In this document: positions 16,327-21,803 of the stretch, one piece after another
How the letters are laid out: each line of letters starts with the position of its first letter
How positions within the stretch are numbered: position 1 is the first letter of the stretch
Notes under the pieces: generated by a model
Told to the model about the DNA's origin: nothing
The model's input: only the letters and a program-made list of their open reading frames with translations
The model's database searches: none
NCBI GenBank assembly: GCA_029934175.1
Contig: JAOZMT010000003.1
Location: forward strand, 1-21,803
Origin: Victivallales bacterium
GTDB lineage: Bacteria; Verrucomicrobiota; Lentisphaeria; Victivallales; JAUVCU01
Direction: 5' to 3'
DNA: 21,803 bases
Position numbers and translations under genes: made by a program

Positions 16327-18429
16327 ATGTCTAAAGATAAAAAATATAGTGAAGCTGAAGGTAGAAAATTTCCTCTTAAGCAAGTGAGAAATATTGGTAT
16401 TATGGCTCATATTGATGCAGGTAAAACTACATTAAGTGAAAGAATTTTATATTATACTGGAGTTAATTATAAAATAGGTGAAGTTCATGAAGGTAATGCT
16501 ACCATGGATTGGATGGAACAAGAACAAGAGCGTGGTATTACTATTACATCTGCTGCAACAACATGTGATTGGAAAGGAAATAAAATTAATATTATAGATA
16601 CTCCTGGTCATGTTGATTTCACTGCTGAAGTAGAGCGTTCTTTACGAGTTCTTGATGGTGCTGTTTCTGTTTTTTGTGCTGTAGGTGGAGTTCAACCACA
16701 AACTGAAACTGTTTGGAGACAAGCAAAAAAATACGATGTTCCTATTATAGCTTTTGTTAATAAAATGGATAGAATTGGTGCTGATTTTGATAAGGTTGTA
16801 AAAGATATGCGTAATAAGTTAAAAGCTACCGCTGTCCCTTTGCAAGTCCCTATTGGTGCTGAAGCAGAATTTGATGGAGTTATTGATCTTGTTGAAGAAA
16901 ATGCTATCATTTTTGTTGGAGATGAGTTTGGTGCTGAAATGAACATCGAAGAAATTCCTGCAGATTATAAAGAAGCTGCTACTGAGGCTAGGCATTATTT
17001 AATTGAGTGCTTGGCGGAAGTTGATGAAGAGATAATGGAATTATTTCTAGAAGATAAAATTCCTGATATTGATATGATAAAAAAGGCTATTCGTGTCGCA
17101 ACAATTGCTAACGATATAATTCCTGTTATGTGTGGAACAGCATTTAAGAATAAAGGAGTTCAACCTCTGCTTGATGCAGTTAATGCTTACATGCCATCTC
17201 CTGTTGATGTATGGGAGATTAAAGGCACAGACCCTTCAACAGAGGAACCAATGACTAGACACTGTGGTGATGATGAACCATTTTCTGCTTTAGTTTTTAA
17301 AATAATGAATGATCCTTATGTTGGTAAATTAACATATTTCCGTGTTTATTCAGGAACTGCTGAAAAAGGAATGAGTGTTTTTTCTCCAAGAACAAGAAAG
17401 CGTGAAAGGCTTGGTCGTATTTTACAAATGCATGCAAATTCTCGTGAAGAAATGGATGTGATGTATAGTGGAGATATTGGTGCTGCAGTAGGTTTAAGAA
17501 ATGTTACAACTGGTGATACTATTTGTTGTGAAAAAAATCAAATTGTTTTAGAATCTATGAATTTCCCAGAACCTGTAATTGCTATTGCTGTAGAGCCAAA
17601 AACTCAAGCTGATCGTGATAAACTTTACACTGCTCTTGGTCATTTATCTGATGAGGATCCAACATTTAATGTTAGAAGTGATGAAGAAACAGGACAAACA
17701 ATTATATCTGGTATGGGAGAATTACATTTAGATATTATTGTTGATAGATTATTTCGTGAATTTAAAGTTGAGGCTAATACAGGCAAACCTGAAGTTTCAT
17801 ATAGAGAATATATATCACAAAATTCAGATGCTAATGCTAAATTTGTTAGACAATCTGGAGGTCGTGGTCAATATGGTCATGTTGTGATAGAATTAACAAC
17901 AAAAGAGCGTGGTCATGGAGTGACTGTTGAAAGTAAAGTTGTAGGTGGAAATATTCCTAAAGAGTATATCAAACCTGCTATAGCTGGAATTAAAGAAGCT
18001 GCTGCAACTGGTGTGGTTGCTGGATATCCTGTTATAGACTTTCATGTTGATATCATTGATGGTTCTTTTCATGCAGTAGATTCGTCTGAAATGGCTTTCA
18101 AAATTGCAGGATCTATGGCTTTTAAGGAAGCCGCTTTAAAAGCTGGTGTTCAAATTTTAGAACCCATAATGAAAATGGAGATTACAACTCCTGATGATCA
18201 TATGGGAGATATTATAGGAGATATTACAAGTCGTCGTGGAACTATTGGTGAAATAGATTCACAAGATGATGCTACTCGTATTACTGCAAATACACCTCTT
18301 TCTGAGTTGTTTGGGTATGCGACAGCTGTTCGATCTTTATCAAGAGGTAGAGCTTCTTATTCAATGGAACCATCACATTTTGATACTGTTCCAAAAAATG
18401 TTCAAGAAAAAATAGTGGAGAAAAAATAA
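16327..18429 (+). CDS. fusA: Elongation factor G
   Basis: EF-G (700 aa) is the GTPase that moves tRNA and mRNA through the ribosome. GTPase motifs are AHIDAGKT at 27-34, RGITI at 69-73, DTPGH at 91-95 and NKMD at 145-148. Domains II-V follow, with GGRGQYGHV in domain IV and the C-terminal domain ending near FGYATAVRSLSRGRASYSMEP. I take ATG 16327 as the start: the in-frame TTG at 16315 lies only 2 nt from the ACGGAG site (16308-16313) and adds four non-conserved residues. It follows rpsG closely. No tuf comes after it; rpsJ starts 3 nt downstream, joining the str and S10 clusters. Confidence 0.98.
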   Translation: MSKDKKYSEAEGRKFPLKQVRNIGIMAHIDAGKTTLSERILYYTGVNYKIGEVHEGNATMDWMEQEQERGITITSAATTCDWKGNKINIIDTPGHVDFTAEVERSLRVLDGAVSVFCAVGGVQPQTETVWRQAKKYDVPIIAFVNKMDRIGADFDKVVKDMRNKLKATAVPLQVPIGAEAEFDGVIDLVEENAIIFVGDEFGAEMNIEEIPADYKEAATEARHYLIECLAEVDEEIMELFLEDKIPDIDMIKKAIRVATIANDIIPVMCGTAFKNKGVQPLLDAVNAYMPSPVDVWEIKGTDPSTEEPMTRHCGDDEPFSALVFKIMNDPYVGKLTYFRVYSGTAEKGMSVFSPRTRKRERLGRILQMHANSREEMDVMYSGDIGAAVGLRNVTTGDTICCEKNQIVLESMNFPEPVIAIAVEPKTQADRDKLYTALGHLSDEDPTFNVRSDEETGQTIISGMGELHLDIIVDRLFREFKVEANTGKPEVSYREYISQNSDANAKFVRQSGGRGQYGHVVIELTTKERGHGVTVESKVVGGNIPKEYIKPAIAGIKEAAATGVVAGYPVIDFHVDIIDGSFHAVDSSEMAFKIAGSMAFKEAALKAGVQILEPIMKMEITTPDDHMGDIIGDITSRRGTIGEIDSQDDATRITANTPLSELFGYATAVRSLSRGRASYSMEPSHFDTVPKNVQEKIVEKK

Positions 18430-18432
18430 ATT

Positions 18433-18756
18433 ATGTCTAAATTATCAAAACAAAGAATCAGGATTAGTTTAAAAGCTTACGATCATAGGATTTTAGATCA
18501 ATCAACAGTTCAAATTTTAAATACGGCAAAGAGATCTGGCTCAATGATAGCTGGACCTATTCCTATGCCTACAAAGATGGAGCGATTTACTGTTAATCGT
18601 TCACCACATGTGAATAAAAAATCAATGGAGCAATTTGAAATTAGAACCCATAAGCGTATGATGGATATTCTTGATCCAACAACTAAAACAGTTGATGAAT
18701 TAAAGAAACTAAACCTTCCTGCTGGAGTAGATATTTCAATAAAAATTGGTGTGTAG
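18433..18756 (+). CDS. rpsJ: 30S ribosomal protein S10
   Basis: S10 (107 aa) is a head protein of the small subunit and also, as NusE, the partner of NusB and NusG in antitermination and transcription-translation coupling. The sequence begins with IRISLKAYDHRILD, and contains the conserved GPIPMPTKMERFTVNRSPH and FEIRTHKRMMDILDPT blocks. It starts 3 nt after fusA, with GGAG inside the fusA end. A 107-nt structured gap separates it from rplC, unusually large for this operon. Confidence 0.98.
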   Translation: MSKLSKQRIRISLKAYDHRILDQSTVQILNTAKRSGSMIAGPIPMPTKMERFTVNRSPHVNKKSMEQFEIRTHKRMMDILDPTTKTVDELKKLNLPAGVDISIKIGV

Positions 18757-18776
18757 TCTAAAAAAGATTAGATTTA

Positions 18777-18797
18777 AAAACTAAATGACTTAGTTTT
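18777..18797 (+). repeat. Inverted repeat downstream of rpsJ
   Basis: AAAACTAA (18777-18784) and TTAGTTTT (18790-18797) form an 8-bp AT-rich stem with a 5-nt loop 20 nt after the rpsJ stop codon. It is followed by AATATAAAC rather than a U run. It could be a weak pause or attenuation hairpin paired with the downstream structure. Confidence 0.4.
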
Positions 18798-18813
18798 AAT
18801 ATAAACAAACACG

Positions 18814-18846
18814 ATACCTATGCTGTAAACCGGTTTCAGTAAGTAT
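18814..18846 (+). promoter_or_regulatory. Candidate structured leader before rplC
   Basis: An outer ATAC/GTAT stem (18814-18817 with 18843-18846) closes an internal loop. Above it CTG-T-AAA pairs with TTT-CAG (18823-18829 with 18834-18839) and is capped by CCGG, with one bulged T. It ends a few nucleotides before the AAGGAG of rplC. The local base composition is richer in G+C than the surrounding gap. It resembles a protein- or ligand-responsive leader, for example an L4-type site placed inside the operon, but this is inference from one sequence. Confidence 0.4.
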
Positions 18847-18863
18847 TGTAAGGAGAATTAATT

Positions 18864-19496
18864 ATGAAAAGAATAATCGGTAAAAAAATCGGGATGACTC
18901 AAGTCTACGATGAACAGGGAGTTTTAACTCCAGTTACTGTTCTTCAAGCTGGACCATGTGTTGTTCTTGATATTATGACAGAAGAGAGAGATGGTTACTC
19001 AGCTGTTCAATTGGGGTTTGGTAGTAAGAAAGCTAAAAATACTACAAAAGCTATTATTGGACATTGTGCTAAATCAGGAAATGGTGAAAAACCATCTTCA
19101 AAAATTAGTGAGTTCCGTTTAGATTCTGTAGATGGAATTGAATTAGGAGCTGAGATTACGGCGAAAAACTTTACGGTAGGAGAATACTTAGATGTTTCTG
19201 GAACTGTTAAAGGTCGTGGATTTCAAGGTGTTGTAAAACGCTATAATTTTGGTGGTGGTCGCTATAGTCATGGTGGAGGCTGGAAAAGAAAACCAGGTTC
19301 TATTGGGCAATGTGAATTTCCTGGTCGTGTTGATAAAGGCAAAAAAATGCCTGGTCAAATGGGTAATGTTAAGAGAACTATTCAAAATCTTAATATTGTT
19401 AGAATAGATGAAGATAAAAATTTAATTTTTGTTAAAGGTGCTGTTCCTGGATGTAATGGTGGAACACTTTTAATTAGAAGTGCAAAGAAAAAATAA
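18864..19496 (+). CDS. rplC: 50S ribosomal protein L3
   Basis: L3 (210 aa) is an early assembly protein whose long loop reaches toward the peptidyl transferase centre. The start IGKKIGMTQVYDEQG is typical. The loop region GRGFQGVVKRYNFGG is followed by PGSIGQCEFPGRVDKGKKMPGQMGN, which holds the conserved glutamine stretch. It ends with NLIFVKGAVPGCNGGTLLIR. AAGGAG sits 9 nt before the ATG. The gene continues the S10 cluster with rplD 11 nt later. Confidence 0.98.
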   Translation: MKRIIGKKIGMTQVYDEQGVLTPVTVLQAGPCVVLDIMTEERDGYSAVQLGFGSKKAKNTTKAIIGHCAKSGNGEKPSSKISEFRLDSVDGIELGAEITAKNFTVGEYLDVSGTVKGRGFQGVVKRYNFGGGRYSHGGGWKRKPGSIGQCEFPGRVDKGKKMPGQMGNVKRTIQNLNIVRIDEDKNLIFVKGAVPGCNGGTLLIRSAKKK

Positions 19497-19507
19497 GAAG
19501 GTGAAAT

Positions 19508-20128
19508 ATGTCAAAAAAATTTGATATTTTAAATGTTAAAGGCACTTCTGTCGGAGAATTTGAATTAGAAGATGCTTTTATTGAGTTAGAGCGTGGTGAA
19601 CAAGCTGTTCATGATACTGTTGTTGCATATAACGCAGGAATGAGAGCTGGTACTGCCTCAACTAAAACTCGTGCAGAAGTTCGTGGTGGTGGAGCTAAAC
19701 CTTTTAAACAAAAAGGTTTAGGTAGAGCTCGTAGTGGTAGTATCAGAAATCCTATTTGGACTGGTGGTGGTATCATTTTTGGACCAAAACCTAGAAGTTA
19801 TGCTAAAAAAGTTAATAAAAAAGTTAGAAGACTTGCATTGAAAAGAGCTTTTTCTGAAAGACTTGATGCTGTCACTGTAATTGATGAATTATCTTTAGAT
19901 GATCATAAAACGAAATCTTTGAAAACTATAATAGATACTTTAGGTGCAAAAAGAAAAGTTTTATTAGTTGTAAAAGAATACCAAGATAATGTATTATTGG
20001 CAGCTGGAAATATAGATAATTTATTTTATATAAAATCTGCATCGGTCAATGTATATCAATTATTAAATCATAAAGATATTATCATAACTAAAGAAGCACT
20101 TGATGAGTTAATTACTCGTTTCGCTTAA
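19508..20128 (+). CDS. rplD: 50S ribosomal protein L4
   Basis: L4 (206 aa) is an assembly protein whose extended loop lines the peptide exit tunnel; in E. coli it also represses the S10 operon. The loop motif, usually KPWRQKGTGRAR, reads KPFKQKGLGRAR here (residues 64-75), followed by GSIRNPIWTGGG and GPKPRSYAKKVNKK. The tip residue Thr is replaced by Leu71. The C-terminal globular part is normal in length. AGAAGGTG precedes the ATG. The adjoining gap before rplC is a candidate site for autoregulation. Confidence 0.97.
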   Translation: MSKKFDILNVKGTSVGEFELEDAFIELERGEQAVHDTVVAYNAGMRAGTASTKTRAEVRGGGAKPFKQKGLGRARSGSIRNPIWTGGGIIFGPKPRSYAKKVNKKVRRLALKRAFSERLDAVTVIDELSLDDHKTKSLKTIIDTLGAKRKVLLVVKEYQDNVLLAAGNIDNLFYIKSASVNVYQLLNHKDIIITKEALDELITRFA

Positions 20129-20142
20129 GGGAGAAATATAAA

Positions 20143-20430
20143 ATGAAAAATGAATATGATATTATAGATACTGTTTTGGTTTCTGATAAGAATGATTATC
20201 TTATGGAAGAAGAAAATAAGTATGTTTTTAAGGTAAGTGTTGATGCTAATAAAATTGAAGTTAGAAAAGCTATTGAGAAGTTATTTGATGTCAAGGTTGT
20301 TAGTGTTAATATTATGAATTATGCTGGAAAACTTAAACGAGCTGGAAGAAGCCCTAAAATGGGTCGTAGAGCCAATTGGAAAAAAGCAATTGTCACTTTA
20401 CATGAAGAATCTTCTATAGATGTTTATTAA
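20143..20430 (+). CDS. rplW: 50S ribosomal protein L23
   Basis: L23 (95 aa) lies at the exit of the peptide tunnel and is the docking point for trigger factor and signal recognition particle. The core YVFKVSVDANKIEVRKAIEKLFDVKVVSVN is typical. The basic loop KLKRAGRSPKMGRRANWKKAIVTL then inserts into rRNA. Length is normal. AAGGGAG (20127-20133) overlaps the end of rplD and lies 9 nt before the ATG. It stands in the standard rplD-rplW-rplB order. Confidence 0.97.
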   Translation: MKNEYDIIDTVLVSDKNDYLMEEENKYVFKVSVDANKIEVRKAIEKLFDVKVVSVNIMNYAGKLKRAGRSPKMGRRANWKKAIVTLHEESSIDVY

Positions 20431-20447
20431 GATAGGGGATAAATAAA

Positions 20448-21275
20448 ATGGGAATAAAAAGTTATAAACCAACAACGCCAAGTCGTAGAAATATGACTGT
20501 TTCGGATTATTCTGAAATTACTTCAACAACGCCAGAAAAATCTTTAGTTGTAGGAACTAAATCAACTGGAGGTCGTAATAATTTAGGTCGTATTACAACT
20601 CGTTTTCGTGGTGGAGGTAACAAGCGTCGTTATCGTTCTATTGATTTTAAACGCAATAAAGACGATATTCCGGCTACTGTAAATAGTATTGAGTATGATC
20701 CAAATAGAACTGCAAATATAGCATTATTATTTTATGCAGATGGAGAAAAAAGATATATTATTGCACCTATTGGATTATCGGTAGGTGATAAAGTTATGAG
20801 TGGTGTTAATGCTGAGATTAAACCAGGGAATTCTTTGAAAATAAAAGATATTCCAGTTGGAGTTAATATTCATGCAATTGAAATGAATGCTGGACATGGA
20901 GCTAAATTAGTTCGTTCTGCTGGTGAATCTGCTATTTTACGATCAAAAGATGGTAAATATGCTCAAATTAAACTACCAAGTGGAGAAGTTAGGTTAATAA
21001 ATCCTGAGTGTAGAGCTACAGTTGGTCAAGTTGGAAATTTAGATCATTCTAAAATTAAACTTGGAAAAGCTGGGAAAAAGCGCTATTTAGGAAAAAGACC
21101 ACATGTTCGTGGAGTTGTTATGAATCCACATGATCATCCAATGGGTGGTGGTGAAGGTAAAACTAGTGGTGGAGGACATCCTCAATCACCATGGGGACAA
21201 CTTGCAAAAGGTAAGAAAACTCGTAATAAGAAGAAAGCTTCAAGTAAGTTTATTGTAGAAAGGAGGAAAAAGTAA
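20448..21275 (+). CDS. rplB: 50S ribosomal protein L2
   Basis: L2 (275 aa) is one of the most conserved large-subunit proteins, needed for subunit association and peptidyl transferase activity. It begins GIKSYKPTTPSRRNM, has TTRFRGGGNKRRYR near 65, and contains the C-terminal block DHPMGGGEG followed by HPQSPWG. Many bacteria have DHPHGGGEG; the Met variant also occurs in other phyla such as Bacteroidetes, so it is not a defect. The last codons contain AAGGAGG for rpsS, whose ATG directly follows the stop codon. Confidence 0.98.
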   Translation: MGIKSYKPTTPSRRNMTVSDYSEITSTTPEKSLVVGTKSTGGRNNLGRITTRFRGGGNKRRYRSIDFKRNKDDIPATVNSIEYDPNRTANIALLFYADGEKRYIIAPIGLSVGDKVMSGVNAEIKPGNSLKIKDIPVGVNIHAIEMNAGHGAKLVRSAGESAILRSKDGKYAQIKLPSGEVRLINPECRATVGQVGNLDHSKIKLGKAGKKRYLGKRPHVRGVVMNPHDHPMGGGEGKTSGGGHPQSPWGQLAKGKKTRNKKKASSKFIVERRKK

Positions 21276-21545
21276 ATGCCTAGATCAGTAAAAAAAGGTC
21301 CTTTTATAGATGACCATCTAATGAAAAAAGTAGATAAAATGAATAGTTCAGGAACTAAAAAGCCTATAAAAACTTGGTCTCGTCGTTCAATGGTAATTCC
21401 AGATTTTGTAGGGCACACATTTGAAGTGCATAACGGTAAATCTTTTACTACTGTTTTTGTATCTGAGAATATGGTCGGTCATAAGTTAGGAGAATTTTCT
21501 CTAACTCGTGTTCATAAGAGCCATGGTGTTATTAGTGGTAAATAA
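21276..21545 (+). CDS. rpsS: 30S ribosomal protein S19
   Basis: S19 (89 aa) is a small-subunit head protein that forms a complex with S13 and contacts the 50S subunit. The start MPRSVKKGPFIDDHL, the block KTWSRRSMVIPDFVGHTFEVHNGK and the end VGHKLGEFSLTR are typical of the family. The ATG abuts the rplB stop with no spacer, and its AGGAGG lies inside rplB. In most bacteria rplV and rpsC follow at once; here a terminator follows within 20 nt and no further ribosomal gene is seen. Confidence 0.98.
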   Translation: MPRSVKKGPFIDDHLMKKVDKMNSSGTKKPIKTWSRRSMVIPDFVGHTFEVHNGKSFTTVFVSENMVGHKLGEFSLTRVHKSHGVISGK

Positions 21546-21562
21546 TCACTTTTAATTTATTC

Positions 21563-21600
21563 AAAAGCATTTATCTGTTACAGGTAAATGCTTTTTTTTT
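21563..21600 (+). terminator. Strong Rho-independent terminator after rpsS
   Basis: AAAAGCATTTATCTG (21563-21577) and CAGGTAAATGCTTTT (21581-21595) pair over 15 bp, with one G-U pair and a TTA loop, and run into a tract of nine T (21592-21600). This is the clearest intrinsic terminator in the window and marks the end of the ribosomal operon. Confidence 0.92.
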
Positions 21601-21629
21601 GCTTGTTAGGTAAGCTTTAATTATAGAAA

Positions 21630-21803
21630 CTAAAGCAAAATTATTCCCAAATGGTAAGCGTCAATTAAGTAAAAGAAATAAAATAAAAATTTGATTTTTT
21701 TCCAATTATGAGGTAAAAGTTCAGAAAATTGTTCTATTGGGGTATTATTATACTGTGAACGGTTGAAAAATATACTTTTTGAAAGATGATAACAATTGCT
21801 ATT
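21630..21803 (-). CDS. IS66-type transposase, C-terminal fragment (continues beyond the window)
   Basis: On the minus strand a reading frame enters at the right edge and runs 57 codons to a TAG at 21630-21632. Its residues include TPIEQFSELLPHNWKK, preceded by a CYHLSKSIFF segment. This resembles the C-terminal domain of IS66-family transposases (TnpC), which ends in a YxYLxxxxF segment, a Thr-Pro-Glu turn and LLPxxW. The terminus of the element (21654) falls inside this frame. The last seven residues and the stop would then be supplied by flanking DNA, or the true stop is altered. So few residues are visible that the family call rests mainly on the LLPHNW motif together with the adjacent GTAAGCG terminus. 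Confidence 0.6.
   Translation of the reverse strand, partial: NSNCYHLSKSIFFNRSQYNNTPIEQFSELLPHNWKKIKFLFYFFYLIDAYHLGIILL
21654..21803 (-). mobile_element. One end of a probable IS66-family insertion sequence
   Basis: GTAAGCG at 21654-21660, followed by TCAATTAAG, matches the conserved outer end of IS66-family terminal inverted repeats. It lies at the correct place relative to the transposase C-terminus on the minus strand. IS66 elements duplicate 8 bp of target, so CCCAAATG (21646-21653) is the expected duplication; the other copy and the other end lie outside the window. The 53 nt between the terminator and this end hold nothing I recognise. Confidence 0.65.

Noticed and set aside
21700..21803. 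Plus-strand promoter near 21720-21790
   Set aside because: Several TATTAT/TATACT and TTGAAA matches exist but none has a good pair at 16-18 nt, and the segment reads as the end of a minus-strand transposase gene.

Overview
Low-G+C bacterial chromosome segment (about one third G+C by eye), almost wholly on the + strand. It carries the transcription/translation super-operon of a bacterium that uses UGA as a stop codon (rplK ends in TGA), so it is not a Mycoplasma-type genome. The beta subunit (1267 aa), beta' subunit (1390 aa) and EF-Tu (with a short insertion before domain 2) do not fix the phylum. Spirochaete-like and other low-G+C Gram-negative lineages are possible. The Asn531 of RpoB that I associate with several spirochaetes is absent, so I leave the phylum open.

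Layout. 1-140: no gene seen. 141-2159: UvrD/PcrA/Rep-type helicase. 2235-2509: two tRNA genes (Leu-GAG, Thr-GGT) with recognisable promoters. 2565-4935: tuf, rpmG, tRNA-Trp(CCA), secE, nusG. 4983-7159: a putative L1-binding leader followed by rplK, rplA, rplJ, rplL. 7191-7223: attenuator-like hairpin. 7271-15271: rpoB, rpoC. 15448-18429: rpsL, rpsG, fusA (str cluster without tuf). 18433-21545: rpsJ, rplC, rplD, rplW, rplB, rpsS (start of the S10 cluster), with a structured gap between rpsJ and rplC. 21563-21600: strong intrinsic terminator. 21654 to the right edge: what looks like the end of an IS66-family insertion sequence on the minus strand.

The genes supply elongation factors (EF-Tu, EF-G), ribosomal proteins of both subunits, the catalytic core of RNA polymerase, the elongation factor NusG and the translocon subunit SecE. 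tRNA-Thr sits in front of tuf and tRNA-Trp in front of secE, so tRNA, mRNA and ribosome production are tied together in long transcripts.

Most noteworthy: (1) RpoB has Asn where E. coli has His526, plus changes at 508/509, predicting natural rifampicin insensitivity; (2) S12 has Arg88, a classic streptomycin-resistance residue; (3) the S10 cluster stops after rpsS with a strong terminator instead of continuing to rplV-rpsC; (4) an IS66-type end (GTAAGCG terminus plus a transposase C-terminus) lies about 110 bp beyond rpsS; (5) tRNA-Thr appears to start almost exactly at its own transcription start; (6) L33 has lost one of four zinc-ligand cysteines; (7) each of the three tRNAs has one mismatched stem pair. 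I found no unknown multi-gene system; the novelty lies in target-site residues, operon architecture and candidate RNA regulators.
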